Origin: Roseivirga sp. UBA6061
GTDB taxonomy: Bacteria; Bacteroidota; Bacteroidia; Cytophagales; Cyclobacteriaceae
Direction of reading: 5' to 3'
Assembly (NCBI GenBank): GCA_002427745.1
Contig: DIYF01000088.1
Span: 1 to 27,687, forward strand
Length of the DNA stretch: 27,687 bases
Part shown: positions 1-8,381 of the stretch, piece by piece
How the letters are laid out: every line of letters starts with the position of its first letter
How positions within the stretch are numbered: the stretch's first letter is position 1
Translations under genes and position numbers: made by a program
The notes under the pieces: generated by a model
Databases searched by the model: none
Told to the model about the DNA's origin: nothing
What the model saw: only the letters and a program-made list of their open reading frames with translations

Positions 1-66
1 CGTTTTGTTCGCAATGACTCAGTCCTTTTTGAGACAGCCTGTTTTCGCTTTCTGATTCTCTGGTCT

Positions 67-1617
67 CTATTCTTCCGGGTCCAATACCTTATTAGAGTTG
101 AGCGGGGTTACCTTTTGCATGCCCAGGATCATTTCGCGCGAAGCCTTTACCCTTGAGGGGGTGTAGAACCATTTTGCTACCGCTTTATCAGCATACAAGG
201 CCAGTTCCAGGTAGCCGTGATCGCGCATATTGGTGTATTTCATCTGTGGATTTATTGAGCTGCCAGCAATGTTCTTTTCATGCGCTATGACCAGTTCGTC
301 TGTCGCACCTTCACGCTCATTTGTGTTGCCTGAGTTGATGCTGGTGGCTCCGTATTCCACCGCTATGGCACCATTCTGCTTGTAATCACCAAAAGGATCT
401 TCCGTTACTTCCAGTGCCCAGGAAGTATGGGTATCTCCGGTGACAAATACCACATTCTGAATGTTGTTTTCCCTGATGTTATTAATGATTTCAGAGCGCT
501 CTCTGGGGTAACCGTCCCATGAATCCAGGTTGATGCTGAAGGTAGGAAAGCCCCAGTCCAGATAACTGAAAATAACCTGATTCCCAATGATTTTCCATTT
601 AGCCTTTGAGCTGCTAAGGCGATTTTGAAACCAATCAAGTTGTGCATCTCCGAGCATGGCTCTTGATGCGTCATTGATGGTCGGGTCGTTTACACTATCG
701 ACAGGAGCAGTTCGTCCTGCCAGGCGCTCATCCAGCATAATCAGCTCAGCCGATTCTCCATAATCAAAGCTGCGGTAGAGGTTTTGGCTTTCACGTACCG
801 GCATCCACTCATAGTATACTTTCTCAGCAATCTCTCTGCGGGTCATATAAGAGCCTTCCTGATCACTCTGATGGTTTTGAGCCCCGTCCTTGTAGGCATC
901 GTTGGCTATCTCATGATCGTCCCAGATAGTGATGAACGGATGCGCCTGATGTACATCTCTCAGGTCCTTATCCAGACGATACTGGGCGTAGCGCGTACGA
1001 TAGTCGCTGAGACTCAGGATTTCATGCGGTGGTTCGTGAAAACGGCCGGTAGTCGAGTCACCATAAGTCCCCACGCCATACTCGTAGATGTAATCCCCCA
1101 GGTGAAGCACCGCATTAAGATCGTCTCTTTCTGCCAGGGCTCCATAGGCATTGAAAGGACCGAATTCATAGTTGCTACAGCTAACCACTGCAAACTTCAG
1201 GCTCTCAGCTTCCTCAGAAGTGGCGGTCATAGTTTTGCCGATGGGAGAGCGTGCGCCATCATACCTGAACTGATAGTAGTACCGTGTGCCTGCCTGAAGG
1301 CCTTTTACATCCAGCTTTACGGTGTAGCCATCTTCCGGACCCGTTTTGACTTTGCCCTGCGCTACCAGGTCTGAAAAGGCGTCATCAGTGGCTACCTGCC
1401 AATCCACTTCAATTTGTGGAATACTGTCTTCAGGACTCACTTTTGTCCAGATGATCACTGCATCCTGTAAAGGGTCTCCGGAAGCCACACCGTAATAAAA
1501 GGGCTTCATGGATTCATCCATCAGATGGGCCAGGGGATCTTCTAACCTGGGATATTGTGGTTCAGAGCTGCAACTGAAAAGCAGCAATACGGAAAGGAGG
1601 GACAAAAAGTATTTCAT
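67..1617 (-). CDS. PhoD-like alkaline phosphatase lipoprotein
   Basis: A 516-residue phosphodiesterase/alkaline phosphatase D family enzyme that would hydrolyse phosphate esters at the cell surface or in the periplasm. The N-terminus is a hydrophobic signal followed by LFSC (C16), a lipobox-like site. An N-terminal beta-rich PhoD domain (about 38-135) precedes the metallophosphatase domain. Visible metal-site motifs are the VVSCSNY segment (about 144-150), LGDYIYE (173-179, D175), WDDHEIAND (232-240) and a late GDTHTSW. Length and motif order fit a complete family member. It lies 128 bp downstream of the LytTR regulator on the same strand, but an inverted repeat and a promoter-like element in the gap suggest its own transcript. 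Phosphate scavenging is inferred from the family; the substrate is unknown. Confidence 0.9.
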   Translation of the reverse strand: MKYFLSLLSVLLLFSCSSEPQYPRLEDPLAHLMDESMKPFYYGVASGDPLQDAVIIWTKVSPEDSIPQIEVDWQVATDDAFSDLVAQGKVKTGPEDGYTVKLDVKGLQAGTRYYYQFRYDGARSPIGKTMTATSEEAESLKFAVVSCSNYEFGPFNAYGALAERDDLNAVLHLGDYIYEYGVGTYGDSTTGRFHEPPHEILSLSDYRTRYAQYRLDKDLRDVHQAHPFITIWDDHEIANDAYKDGAQNHQSDQEGSYMTRREIAEKVYYEWMPVRESQNLYRSFDYGESAELIMLDERLAGRTAPVDSVNDPTINDASRAMLGDAQLDWFQNRLSSSKAKWKIIGNQVIFSYLDWGFPTFSINLDSWDGYPRERSEIINNIRENNIQNVVFVTGDTHTSWALEVTEDPFGDYKQNGAIAVEYGATSINSGNTNEREGATDELVIAHEKNIAGSSINPQMKYTNMRDHGYLELALYADKAVAKWFYTPSRVKASREMILGMQKVTPLNSNKVLDPEE

Positions 1618-1631
1618 AGCTAAGGTTTGTT

Positions 1632-1639
1632 CAAAATTA
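1632..1639 (-). promoter_or_regulatory. Bacteroidota -7 element candidate for the phoD-like gene
   Basis: On the minus strand this reads TAATTTTG, an exact match to the TAnnTTTG -7 consensus of the Bacteroidota housekeeping sigma factor. It ends 14 nt before the start codon, implying a leader of only a few nucleotides. No clear TTG -33 element was seen at the usual distance, so confidence is limited. Confidence 0.4.
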
Positions 1640-1674
1640 GAATCTATTCCTGTTCTGGTAGTTACCTCAGTATT

Positions 1675-1717
1675 AACTCTTATGGTTTCTTTTGCTTCCC
1701 GGAACGAAATAAGAGTT
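1675..1717. repeat. 9-bp perfect inverted repeat between phoD-like gene and LytTR operon
   Basis: AACTCTTAT (1675-1683) and ATAAGAGTT (1709-1717) are perfect reverse complements separated by 25 nt. They sit just downstream of the LytTR stop and upstream of the phosphatase promoter. There is no U-run on the minus strand, so it is not a standard intrinsic terminator. It could be an operator or an mRNA 3'-end hairpin. Confidence 0.4.
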
Positions 1718-1745
1718 TTCAGATCTCTGGGTTACGACCGAAAGA

Positions 1746-2447
1746 TTAGCTTAGCCGCTCAATAACCTGCTTATAGGTCTGACCTATTGGAATTTCGATC
1801 TGATCAATTTCAATGTCCAGATGGGTGTAGGCAGTGATCTTGTCAATAGCTACCACATAGGAGCGATGCACTCTCAGGAAACGATCTTCCGGCAGCCGTG
1901 ACATCATGCCACCAATGTTTCCCTTGACGACCAGCTTTTCTCTGGCGGTATGTATGCGCACATAGTCCTTAAGGCTTTCGATATAGAGAATTTCGTCAAG
2001 CAGTATTTTGTGGTGCTTCTTGTTAATGTTAACAAAGATGTGCTGCGGAGTAGGGGTAGCTACGATTCTCTCAGTTGCTGATGTATGGGTATGACGGGTT
2101 TGGTAATAGCGCTGTACAGCCTTGAAAAAACGCTCGAATGATATGGGTTTAAGCAGGTAATCGATAATATCCAGGTCATACCCATCAAGTGCGTACTCAC
2201 GATGAGCCGTGGTAAGGATCACCCGGGGCAGGTTTCCTGCAGTTTTTAAAAAGTCCAGACCAGTCAGCACGGGCATTTGAATATCCAGGAAAAGTAAGTC
2301 AATCGGCTCTTCTTTCAGCATTTGCGAGGCCTCAATAGCGCTATGACAGGTGGCCACTACTTCCAGATCGGAAAGTGCGCTGATGTGCTTTTTTAATAAA
2401 TCTATTGCCGGTGGTTCATCATCTACCAGCATACATCTGATGGCCAT
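1746..2447 (-). CDS. LytTR-family response regulator
   Basis: A 233-residue two-component response regulator. The receiver domain (about 3-120) has the acidic pair at D9-D10, the phosphoacceptor D55 in FLDIQMP, and a conserved lysine in YLLKP. The C-terminal LytTR DNA-binding domain (about 135-233) includes the ESLKDYVRIHT and FLRVHRSYVV segments typical of AgrA/LytR-type regulators. It starts 3 bp after the stop of the upstream histidine kinase gene, so the two are almost certainly co-transcribed and form a cognate pair. The target genes and signal cannot be told from the sequence. Such pairs are very common in Bacteroidota. Confidence 0.93.
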   Translation of the reverse strand: MAIRCMLVDDEPPAIDLLKKHISALSDLEVVATCHSAIEASQMLKEEPIDLLFLDIQMPVLTGLDFLKTAGNLPRVILTTAHREYALDGYDLDIIDYLLKPISFERFFKAVQRYYQTRHTHTSATERIVATPTPQHIFVNINKKHHKILLDEILYIESLKDYVRIHTAREKLVVKGNIGGMMSRLPEDRFLRVHRSYVVAIDKITAYTHLDIEIDQIEIPIGQTYKQVIERLS

Positions 2448-2450
2448 ATG

Positions 2451-3497
2451 CTATGCCGTTTTGATTGTAAGATGAAGATCAAAATAAGCAGGATCCTGAT
2501 CAATTGTCAACTCGTGTTTTTCAGGATAGACCAGATTGAGCTGACGCCTGATGTTTTCCAGACCAATGCCTTCTTTATAGTCATCGTTTTTAGCACCCGC
2601 GAACTGAGAGTCTTTGGTATTCCACACATGAAAATGCAGTAAGCCGGGTTCCTGATCTATATTGATCCTGATTTCCGGGTTAGAAATAGTACCACTGGCT
2701 CCATGCTTGAAGGCATTTTCTACAATGGACAGCAACAGCAGAGGAGCTATCTGTTGTGCCCCAGACATATCAGATCTGGTGAACGAGACATGCAGACGAT
2801 CTCCATAGCGAGTCTGCTCCAGAGCTATATAATTCTCTATGGCCTTCAACTCTTCGCTGATACTTACCTGGTCAGCCTGACTTTTATATAAAACATAATC
2901 CAGGACATCAGAAAGCTGTAGAATTATGTCAGGTGCCTTAGGAGACTGGTTCACTACGAAAGAATACAGGTTATTGAGCGTATTGAACAGAAAGTGGGGA
3001 TTGAGCTGTGCCTTAAGGTATTTCAGCTCAGTGTCTGACTTTTCCTTTTGCATCATCAGCAAACGTGTTCTTTCCTGATGCCTTTGCCGCTCGGTCTGAT
3101 AAGCATACATGATCAGGGCCGGCATATAAAACATCAGCATTTTGGTAAAGTAAGAGGGCAGATTCAGAAATTGCTGATCATAGCCCGACTGCCAGAGTAT
3201 AACCAGTTTAAAACCAGCAGCAAGCGCAAAAGAAGTGATCAATAAACTGATGCTGAAAAGGAATACCCGCTTATTCTTCAGAAATCGCGGTACCTGCCAG
3301 TAGTTGAAGGTATAGGCGGCAGCTATATAAAAAGGCAGCTTGAGTGCTGTAGTCTCTACATTGTTCCAGAAATACTGACCACTGCCTCCAAATCCCAGAA
3401 CATAGGTAAAGAATAGTGCGACCCAAAACAGGACATGTCTGAACAACTTATGCTTTACACTTAGGTCACTCCACTGCATAACCTGCAATAAACGCAC
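2451..3497 (-). CDS. LytS-like sensor histidine kinase (His_kinase/PF06580 type)
   Basis: A 348-residue membrane sensor kinase. Four hydrophobic membrane segments occupy roughly residues 20-135, with no large extracellular sensor domain. A cytoplasmic coiled stretch (about 135-160) leads into the His_kinase motif LNPHFLFNTLNNL, with phosphoacceptor H168. The ATPase domain shows the N-box SIVENAFKHG (N261) and the G-box GIGLENIRRQL. It is first in a two-gene operon with the LytTR regulator immediately downstream. The signal is unknown; the compact membrane domain suggests intramembrane sensing. Confidence 0.93.
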   Translation of the reverse strand: MRLLQVMQWSDLSVKHKLFRHVLFWVALFFTYVLGFGGSGQYFWNNVETTALKLPFYIAAAYTFNYWQVPRFLKNKRVFLFSISLLITSFALAAGFKLVILWQSGYDQQFLNLPSYFTKMLMFYMPALIMYAYQTERQRHQERTRLLMMQKEKSDTELKYLKAQLNPHFLFNTLNNLYSFVVNQSPKAPDIILQLSDVLDYVLYKSQADQVSISEELKAIENYIALEQTRYGDRLHVSFTRSDMSGAQQIAPLLLLSIVENAFKHGASGTISNPEIRINIDQEPGLLHFHVWNTKDSQFAGAKNDDYKEGIGLENIRRQLNLVYPEKHELTIDQDPAYFDLHLTIKTA

Positions 3498-3683
3498 AAA
3501 AGAGATACAAATACCAGTTTGTCGCTGAACTGCGCCCTTGTGTATAAGAATGTACTTATGACTACCACGAGTACAAACTCCTGGTGCAGTAAAGCCTGCG
3601 TCTACACTTATGAGTGCTACTTATATTTTCCGCAATCCGCGTTTTTGAAGATGACTTATTGCATGGACTAAAATGACATAGCC

Positions 3684-4874
3684 ATGAAAAAAGCACTGAT
3701 AATACTTCTGGTTTTGAGCACCTTCTCAGGCCAGGCCAGACAACAAGTCTCTGAACGCAACACGCAATTCATACTGGGTAAACCATTTCTTCTGCACTCA
3801 GATATTCTTAACGAGGACAAAGAGATTTACATCTCTGTGCCCACTGATTATCATGAAACGGTCCATGACTACCCGGTGGTCTTTGTACTGGAAGCGGAGT
3901 TTCTTTTCAATATCACCCAATCAATCACACATATTCTGACTTTGCGAAGTGAAATGCCTGCTTCAATCATTGTGGGCATCACCAATGGAGGGCCCGGCAA
4001 ACGCAGCGAGCTTACACTACCCACACAAGGCGGTAAGGTATATGATCACCTTCAATTCTTCAGGGAAGAGCTTATTCCTTATATAAAGAAGAATTTTCGT
4101 GTGAATGATCATCGCACTGTGATGGGATTGTCACCTACCACAGGCCTCGTCCTGGAGGCATTCTGGTCCGAGCCAGATTTGTTCAGTGCCTATATTTCTT
4201 TGTGTACGCACCTGGGCTGGAACCCCAGAAGAGACGTGACCATGACCGATAAACTGATCGAAACCATTGAAGACGCTGAACATCCCAAATCGGCCATTTA
4301 CCTGGCCAGAGCAGATGGAGACCTTGAATGGAATGATTTCGCCAAAAGCACTTTTCAAGCCGCAGAGGAGAAATTGAAAAAAGTATCGCCCAAAAACGTT
4401 AGGTTTCAATTAGAAGCCCTGGAGCAGGAGGAACATTATGCCATGGCACCTGCAGGAATCAGAAATGCCTTCAGGTTTATCTATCCCCGGGGTACTTCTA
4501 TGTTTCTGGGCTACAGAGATTCAGAGCAAATCGCCAGGGATGTGAAGGCCCATTATGAAAACCTCTCTAGAGCATACGGCTTTGACGTATATCCTGTGAA
4601 TTTGGGAGACCCTCATTCCGACAGTATCCTGGGCTTTGTAAAGTACCTGACGCGATTTAAAAAGGCCGATCAGGCAGTTGACCTGATCGAACTGGGACTT
4701 AGGTATTACCCCAATTCCCCGGACTTACATATGAGACTGGCAGAGCTGTATCAGGAGGCCGGTAACTTACAAAAAGCGCTAACCCTGGCAGACAAGAGTG
4801 TGACACTGGCAGAAAAGTATCAGCCAGGGAAGTCTTCTGACTTCCGGGAAAGATTGAATCAGATTAAAGACTGA
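3684..4874 (+). CDS. Putative esterase (alpha/beta hydrolase) with C-terminal TPR
   Basis: A 396-residue exported protein of the esterase D / enterochelin-esterase-like alpha/beta hydrolase group. A signal peptide covers about residues 1-19. The hydrolase core spans about 30-270: beta strands PVVFVLEAEF and SIIVGITNG, then the nucleophile elbow MGLSPTTG with likely S150, an acidic candidate in ARADGDLEW (around D211-D213) and the likely catalytic H251 in EEHY. The elbow is GLSPT rather than the usual GxSxG. Residues about 315-385 form one or two TPR-like helical repeats (YPNSPDLHMRLAELYQEAGNLQKAL). This hydrolase-plus-TPR layout recurs in Bacteroidota. Substrate unknown. Confidence 0.85.
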   Translation: MKKALIILLVLSTFSGQARQQVSERNTQFILGKPFLLHSDILNEDKEIYISVPTDYHETVHDYPVVFVLEAEFLFNITQSITHILTLRSEMPASIIVGITNGGPGKRSELTLPTQGGKVYDHLQFFREELIPYIKKNFRVNDHRTVMGLSPTTGLVLEAFWSEPDLFSAYISLCTHLGWNPRRDVTMTDKLIETIEDAEHPKSAIYLARADGDLEWNDFAKSTFQAAEEKLKKVSPKNVRFQLEALEQEEHYAMAPAGIRNAFRFIYPRGTSMFLGYRDSEQIARDVKAHYENLSRAYGFDVYPVNLGDPHSDSILGFVKYLTRFKKADQAVDLIELGLRYYPNSPDLHMRLAELYQEAGNLQKALTLADKSVTLAEKYQPGKSSDFRERLNQIKD

Positions 4875-4892
4875 CCAATCCCTGTGAGTTTC

Positions 4893-4900
4893 TATCTTTG
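4893..4900 (+). promoter_or_regulatory. TATCTTTG -7 element, possibly leaderless promoter
   Basis: TATCTTTG is an exact match to TAnnTTTG and ends only 6 nt before the ATG at 4907. With Bacteroidota start-site spacing the transcript would begin at or within a few bases of the start codon. A CTG at 4871-4873 is the only weak -33 candidate at about the right distance. Confidence 0.5.
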
Positions 4901-4906
4901 GCCTCT

Positions 4907-6127
4907 ATGCCCATAAAAGTAGCCGTTATCGGAGGTGGAGCTGCGGGTTTCTTCGCAGCTATTTCCTGTAAACAACACCATCGTGATGCACAGGTAACCA
5001 TTCTTGAAAAGTCTGATAAGCTGCTGAGCAAAGTAAAAATTTCAGGCGGGGGACGGTGCAATGTTACCCATGCCTGCTTTACCAATAGCCAGCTGGTAAA
5101 GTTTTATCCCAGAGGAGAGAAGCAGCTAAGGAAACTCTTTAACCACTTTAGTACCGGAGATACGGTAGATTGGTTTGAGTCAAGAGGAGTAAAGCTCAAG
5201 GCTGAGGCAGATAATCGTATGTTTCCGGTTACAGATAACTCTCAGACCATTATTGACTGCTTGTTTTCTGAGGCTAAAAAGCGGGCTGTCAGTATTAAAA
5301 AGAAGAGTCCGGTTACGACTATCCGCAAGTCAGAGGAAGGATTTGTGTTAGAGGTAGGTGGAAAGACAGAGGCTTATGACAAAGTGATTGTTGCCACAGG
5401 GGGCAGCCCTAAACTTTCGGGTTTCGACTGGCTTGCCGGCCTCGGGCATGAGATAGTAGCCCCGGTACCATCCTTGTTTACCTTTAATATGCCGGGTAAC
5501 CCTATTAAAGGACTGATGGGGCTTTCGGTACCTGAAGCACAGGTAAAAGTGCAGGGGACCAGGCTCTTACAGTCAGGTCCTTTGCTGATCACACATTGGG
5601 GAATGAGTGGGCCTGCTATACTGAAAACTTCAGCCTGGGGTGCCCGCACTCTCAATGAACTGGATTATCAGTTTAATGCTCAGGTCAATTGGCTGGGCGA
5701 TAGAAACGAAAATGATTTAAGGAACTGGCTTACAGACAATAAAAACACTTTATCTAAACGTAAAGTTCGCAATAAAAATCCCTTTAGCCTCCCGAATCGC
5801 CTGTGGGAATTTCTACTTAATAAGGTTGATATAAGCCCTGATTATACCTGGGAGTCCATTGGCAAAAAAGGGTTGAATCGCCTGATCAATGTATTGCTGA
5901 ATGACGTCTATCCGGTTAAGGGAAAAACCACCTTTAAGGAAGAGTTCGTGACCTCTGGAGGAGTAGCTCTGGGAGATATTGACTTTAACACCATGGAGAG
6001 CCGGAAATGCCCCGGTCTTTACCTGGCAGGTGAGGTGATGAATGTGGATGGCGTTACAGGAGGTTTTAATTTTCAGGCAGCCTGGAGCTCGGGCTATGTA
6101 GCCGGTCGACTTTCAAAAGCCAATTAA
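4907..6127 (+). CDS. HI0933/YhiN-type FAD-dependent oxidoreductase
   Basis: A flavoprotein of about 406 residues in the HI0933/BaiN family. The N-terminal Rossmann motif VAVIGGGAAGFFAA binds the FAD ADP moiety; the family signature SGGGRCNVTH follows about 45 residues later; the C-terminal motif GVTGGFNFQAAWSSGYVAG closes the FAD site. A TTG at 4898 would extend the frame by three residues, but that codon lies inside the predicted -7 promoter element, so I chose the ATG at 4907. It begins 32 bp after the esterase gene but appears to have its own promoter. Family members are NAD(P)/FAD oxidoreductases of mostly unknown physiological substrate. Confidence 0.9.
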   Translation: MPIKVAVIGGGAAGFFAAISCKQHHRDAQVTILEKSDKLLSKVKISGGGRCNVTHACFTNSQLVKFYPRGEKQLRKLFNHFSTGDTVDWFESRGVKLKAEADNRMFPVTDNSQTIIDCLFSEAKKRAVSIKKKSPVTTIRKSEEGFVLEVGGKTEAYDKVIVATGGSPKLSGFDWLAGLGHEIVAPVPSLFTFNMPGNPIKGLMGLSVPEAQVKVQGTRLLQSGPLLITHWGMSGPAILKTSAWGARTLNELDYQFNAQVNWLGDRNENDLRNWLTDNKNTLSKRKVRNKNPFSLPNRLWEFLLNKVDISPDYTWESIGKKGLNRLINVLLNDVYPVKGKTTFKEEFVTSGGVALGDIDFNTMESRKCPGLYLAGEVMNVDGVTGGFNFQAAWSSGYVAGRLSKAN

Positions 6128-6395
6128 TCACCCGTTATGATCAGGGAATCCCTTGTACAAGTAAGCCAAGCCAACAAAATTTCGTATCTTCGCCACAGAT
6201 AGCGGTAAGCATACCCGGCCTCTGTACTCCCCGGTATAATTCGTTTTACTTACTATTTACCTGACTGTTTCGTCACATCTGTTTTACAGTGTGGAAAAAA
6301 TAGCTCACATAATTAGTCGGATGTATGGAATGTTGACGCTTGTCCGTTAAATTAATACTGTATTCAAAACCTGAAAAAGAGAGAAAAAAGACTGA
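6128..6395 (+). promoter_or_regulatory. Long leader/promoter region of the cold-shock gene
   Basis: This 268-bp gap holds no convincing gene. TATCTTCG at 6185-6192 is a one-mismatch TAnnTTTG element, which would give a leader of about 195 nt. A hairpin at 6274-6293 pairs CACA-CTGT with ACAG-TGTG around a TTT loop, with one bulged T. Long structured leaders are common on cold-shock genes elsewhere, so a temperature-responsive leader is plausible but not shown. Confidence 0.4.
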
Positions 6396-6845
6396 ATGGG
6401 AAAATCACAAGAGACTTTCAACAAAAAAGAAAAAGAAAAGAAACGCTTAAAAAAGCGTAAAGAAAAACAAGAAAGAAAAGAAGAACGCAGAGCTAATTCA
6501 CCCGGAGGCGGACTGGATGCCATGATGGCCTATGTAGATGAGTTTGGTAACATTACCGATACTCCGCCAGATCCGACAAAAAAGAAAGAAGAGATCAAAG
6601 CCAGTAGCATCGAAATTGGTGTGCCTCGCAGAGAGGACGACCCTGAGGATGCCGTAAGAAGAGGCCGTGTCGCCTTTTTTAATGATTCTAAAGGCTATGG
6701 ATTTATCAACCAGGACGGAACTCAGGAACGCTACTTTGTTCATGTAAATGGCCTCACTGAGCAAGTACAGGAAGGCGACAAAGTAAGCTTCGAACTGGAG
6801 CAGGGACTGAAGGGGTTGAACGCTGTAAATGTGAAGAAAGTCTGA
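6396..6845 (+). CDS. Cold-shock-domain protein with lysine-rich N-terminus
   Basis: A 149-residue RNA-binding protein. Residues 1-33 are extremely basic (KKEKEKKRLKKRKEKQERK) and probably disordered or helical. A linker (about 34-85) contains a conserved-looking GGGLDAMMAYVDEFGNITDTPPDP segment. The C-terminal cold-shock fold (about 87-149) shows RNP1-like KGYGFI (99-104) and RNP2-like YFVHV (113-117). This architecture is familiar from Bacteroidota, where the tail probably adds nonspecific RNA affinity. A 10-bp hairpin terminator follows. The likely role is RNA chaperone activity during growth or cold stress. Confidence 0.9.
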   Translation: MGKSQETFNKKEKEKKRLKKRKEKQERKEERRANSPGGGLDAMMAYVDEFGNITDTPPDPTKKKEEIKASSIEIGVPRREDDPEDAVRRGRVAFFNDSKGYGFINQDGTQERYFVHVNGLTEQVQEGDKVSFELEQGLKGLNAVNVKKV

Positions 6846-6872
6846 TACTCAGATATTCCCAAAGATTAAAAC

Positions 6873-6895
6873 AAAGGCACTCAATGAGTGCCTTT
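6873..6895. terminator. Bidirectional hairpin terminator
   Basis: AAAGGCACTC (6873-6882) pairs perfectly with GAGTGCCTTT (6886-6895) around a 3-nt AAT loop. It lies between the convergent cold-shock gene and aldo/keto reductase-Rid gene. The A-tract on one side and T-tract on the other allow termination in both directions. Confidence 0.75.
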
Positions 6896-6920
6896 GCTGG
6901 TTTTGAGAAGTGTATATGAG

Positions 6921-8381
6921 TTAAACAATCGCATCAGCTTCTATTTCCACCAGGTATTCATCACCTACCAAAGCGGCCTCAACGAGGGTATTGGCCGGCT
7001 GAATCAGTTTAAAGCGTTCCCCGTGTGCTCTGGCTACAGCTTCCCAATCGTCAATATTACGCACGAAAATACGTGTACGAATCACATCTTCCAGGCTCCC
7101 GCCAAGGGACAACAGCGCTCCTTCAATTTTATCAATAATAAAGTGTGTTTGTATGGCAGGGTCTGATTCTCCGATTATCTGGTCTCCATGAGTGGCTGTC
7201 GTGCCGGATATGGCAATACGGTTACCTTTACGCACTGCTCTGCTAAAACCTGCTATATCTTCCCACACCGTGCCACTTAGTGCCTTGGTACGCCCGTTGC
7301 CGGTAGTTTGCGTGGGATAGGGGGCTCTGAAGCCTTCAAAATGATGACTCAGATTACCCGCTGCCGTGAGGAAAGGAGGCTTTCTGTACTCATCACCGCA
7401 GTCTCCCGGAATAGCGTTAAAAGTGTCCAGCATTTGCTGTAGTGATGCCCGCTCAGCTTCGGACAGATCAAAGCCGAAGAGTTTCAGATTGTCTTCGGTG
7501 TGGTTACGTTCTCCTAAACGGGCTCCTATGATTACAGCAGCCACTGCGGGCTGTTCCAGTATGTAACGGGAAGCAATGTTGGCAATAGATACCTCTTTGC
7601 TCTGAGCAATATCATTCAGCGTATACAGGAGTTGTTGGAAACGCCACCAGCCACCGGCTGTATCAATAAATCGCTTGTATTTCATCTGAGACCAGGTCAG
7701 GTCTTCTGTAATACTCGGCTCTGGCTTACCCAGCCATTTATCAGAAAGAAAACCTCCTGCCAGGGTACCAAAAGCCAGTAACCGCACCCCGGATGCCTCA
7801 CAGAGGGCAGACATGCCATGGGAAGCCCGGGTATCAAGCAATGAGTAGCTGACCTGATTGGTGGCTATTTCAATGCCATAGTTCAGGGCCATTTGCAAAT
7901 GTGCCGTATCAAAGTTGGTCAACCCCAGATGTTTAATCAACCCTTCATTTTTCAGTTCCTGCAAATAGGCGAGTGCATCCAGCCAGGCAGGGTCGGCATA
8001 TTGCCAGGCGTGAAACTGTAGCAGGTCGATCTGTTGAGCCTTTAGCTTTTCCAGAGAAAGTTCAATGGCCGCTCTTACGTTCTCTTTGTTCATCTCTCCC
8101 GGTTCAGGTACCCATTTGGTAAAGGCCTGAATGGGGCTGTCCTGTTGATGGTTTTCCCGGTAAACTCCCGTGATCTCTTCCGCAGAACCATAGTGATCGG
8201 CCATATCAAAAGTATGGAAGCCCTTGTCGGCATAAGCCTTCATAGCTAAGGCCTTGGCTTCAAAGTCGTTGAGAATACCTTCCCGTTCCATATCAGCCAC
8301 CTGCCAGAGTCCTGTGATAATACGCGGTACTTCCAGGCCTTCGGTAATCTTATAAAGCGGGGGAGTCAAGTGATCTTTCAT
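6921..8381 (-). CDS. Aldo/keto reductase fused to a Rid (YjgF)-like domain
   Basis: A 486-residue two-domain protein. Residues about 8-335 are an aldo/keto reductase barrel with the catalytic tetrad visible: D59 and Y64 in TFDMADHYG, K89 in FTKW, H124 in LQFHAW; NADPH-site features include GARLGERN near the end. Residues about 365-486 are a Rid/YER057c/YjgF domain (SRAVRKGNRIAISGTTA, IFVRNIDDW, VEIEADAIV). The position matching catalytic Arg105 of E. coli RidA is N464 (PANTLVEAA), so this domain should not be a classical imine deaminase. The start overlaps the stop of the upstream APC permease gene by 4 bp (ATGA), indicating translational coupling. A role in metabolising a transported amine or amino-acid derivative is inferred from context. 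Confidence 0.9.
   Translation of the reverse strand: MKDHLTPPLYKITEGLEVPRIITGLWQVADMEREGILNDFEAKALAMKAYADKGFHTFDMADHYGSAEEITGVYRENHQQDSPIQAFTKWVPEPGEMNKENVRAAIELSLEKLKAQQIDLLQFHAWQYADPAWLDALAYLQELKNEGLIKHLGLTNFDTAHLQMALNYGIEIATNQVSYSLLDTRASHGMSALCEASGVRLLAFGTLAGGFLSDKWLGKPEPSITEDLTWSQMKYKRFIDTAGGWWRFQQLLYTLNDIAQSKEVSIANIASRYILEQPAVAAVIIGARLGERNHTEDNLKLFGFDLSEAERASLQQMLDTFNAIPGDCGDEYRKPPFLTAAGNLSHHFEGFRAPYPTQTTGNGRTKALSGTVWEDIAGFSRAVRKGNRIAISGTTATHGDQIIGESDPAIQTHFIIDKIEGALLSLGGSLEDVIRTRIFVRNIDDWEAVARAHGERFKLIQPANTLVEAALVGDEYLVEIEADAIV

Noticed and set aside
784..1374. 196-codon plus-strand frame inside the phosphatase gene
   Set aside because: It lies entirely antisense to a well-supported PhoD-like gene, and its translation shows no recognisable domain.
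4898..4906. TTG start extending the flavoprotein by three residues
   Set aside because: The codon lies within the -7 promoter element, and the ATG at 4907 directly precedes the Rossmann motif.
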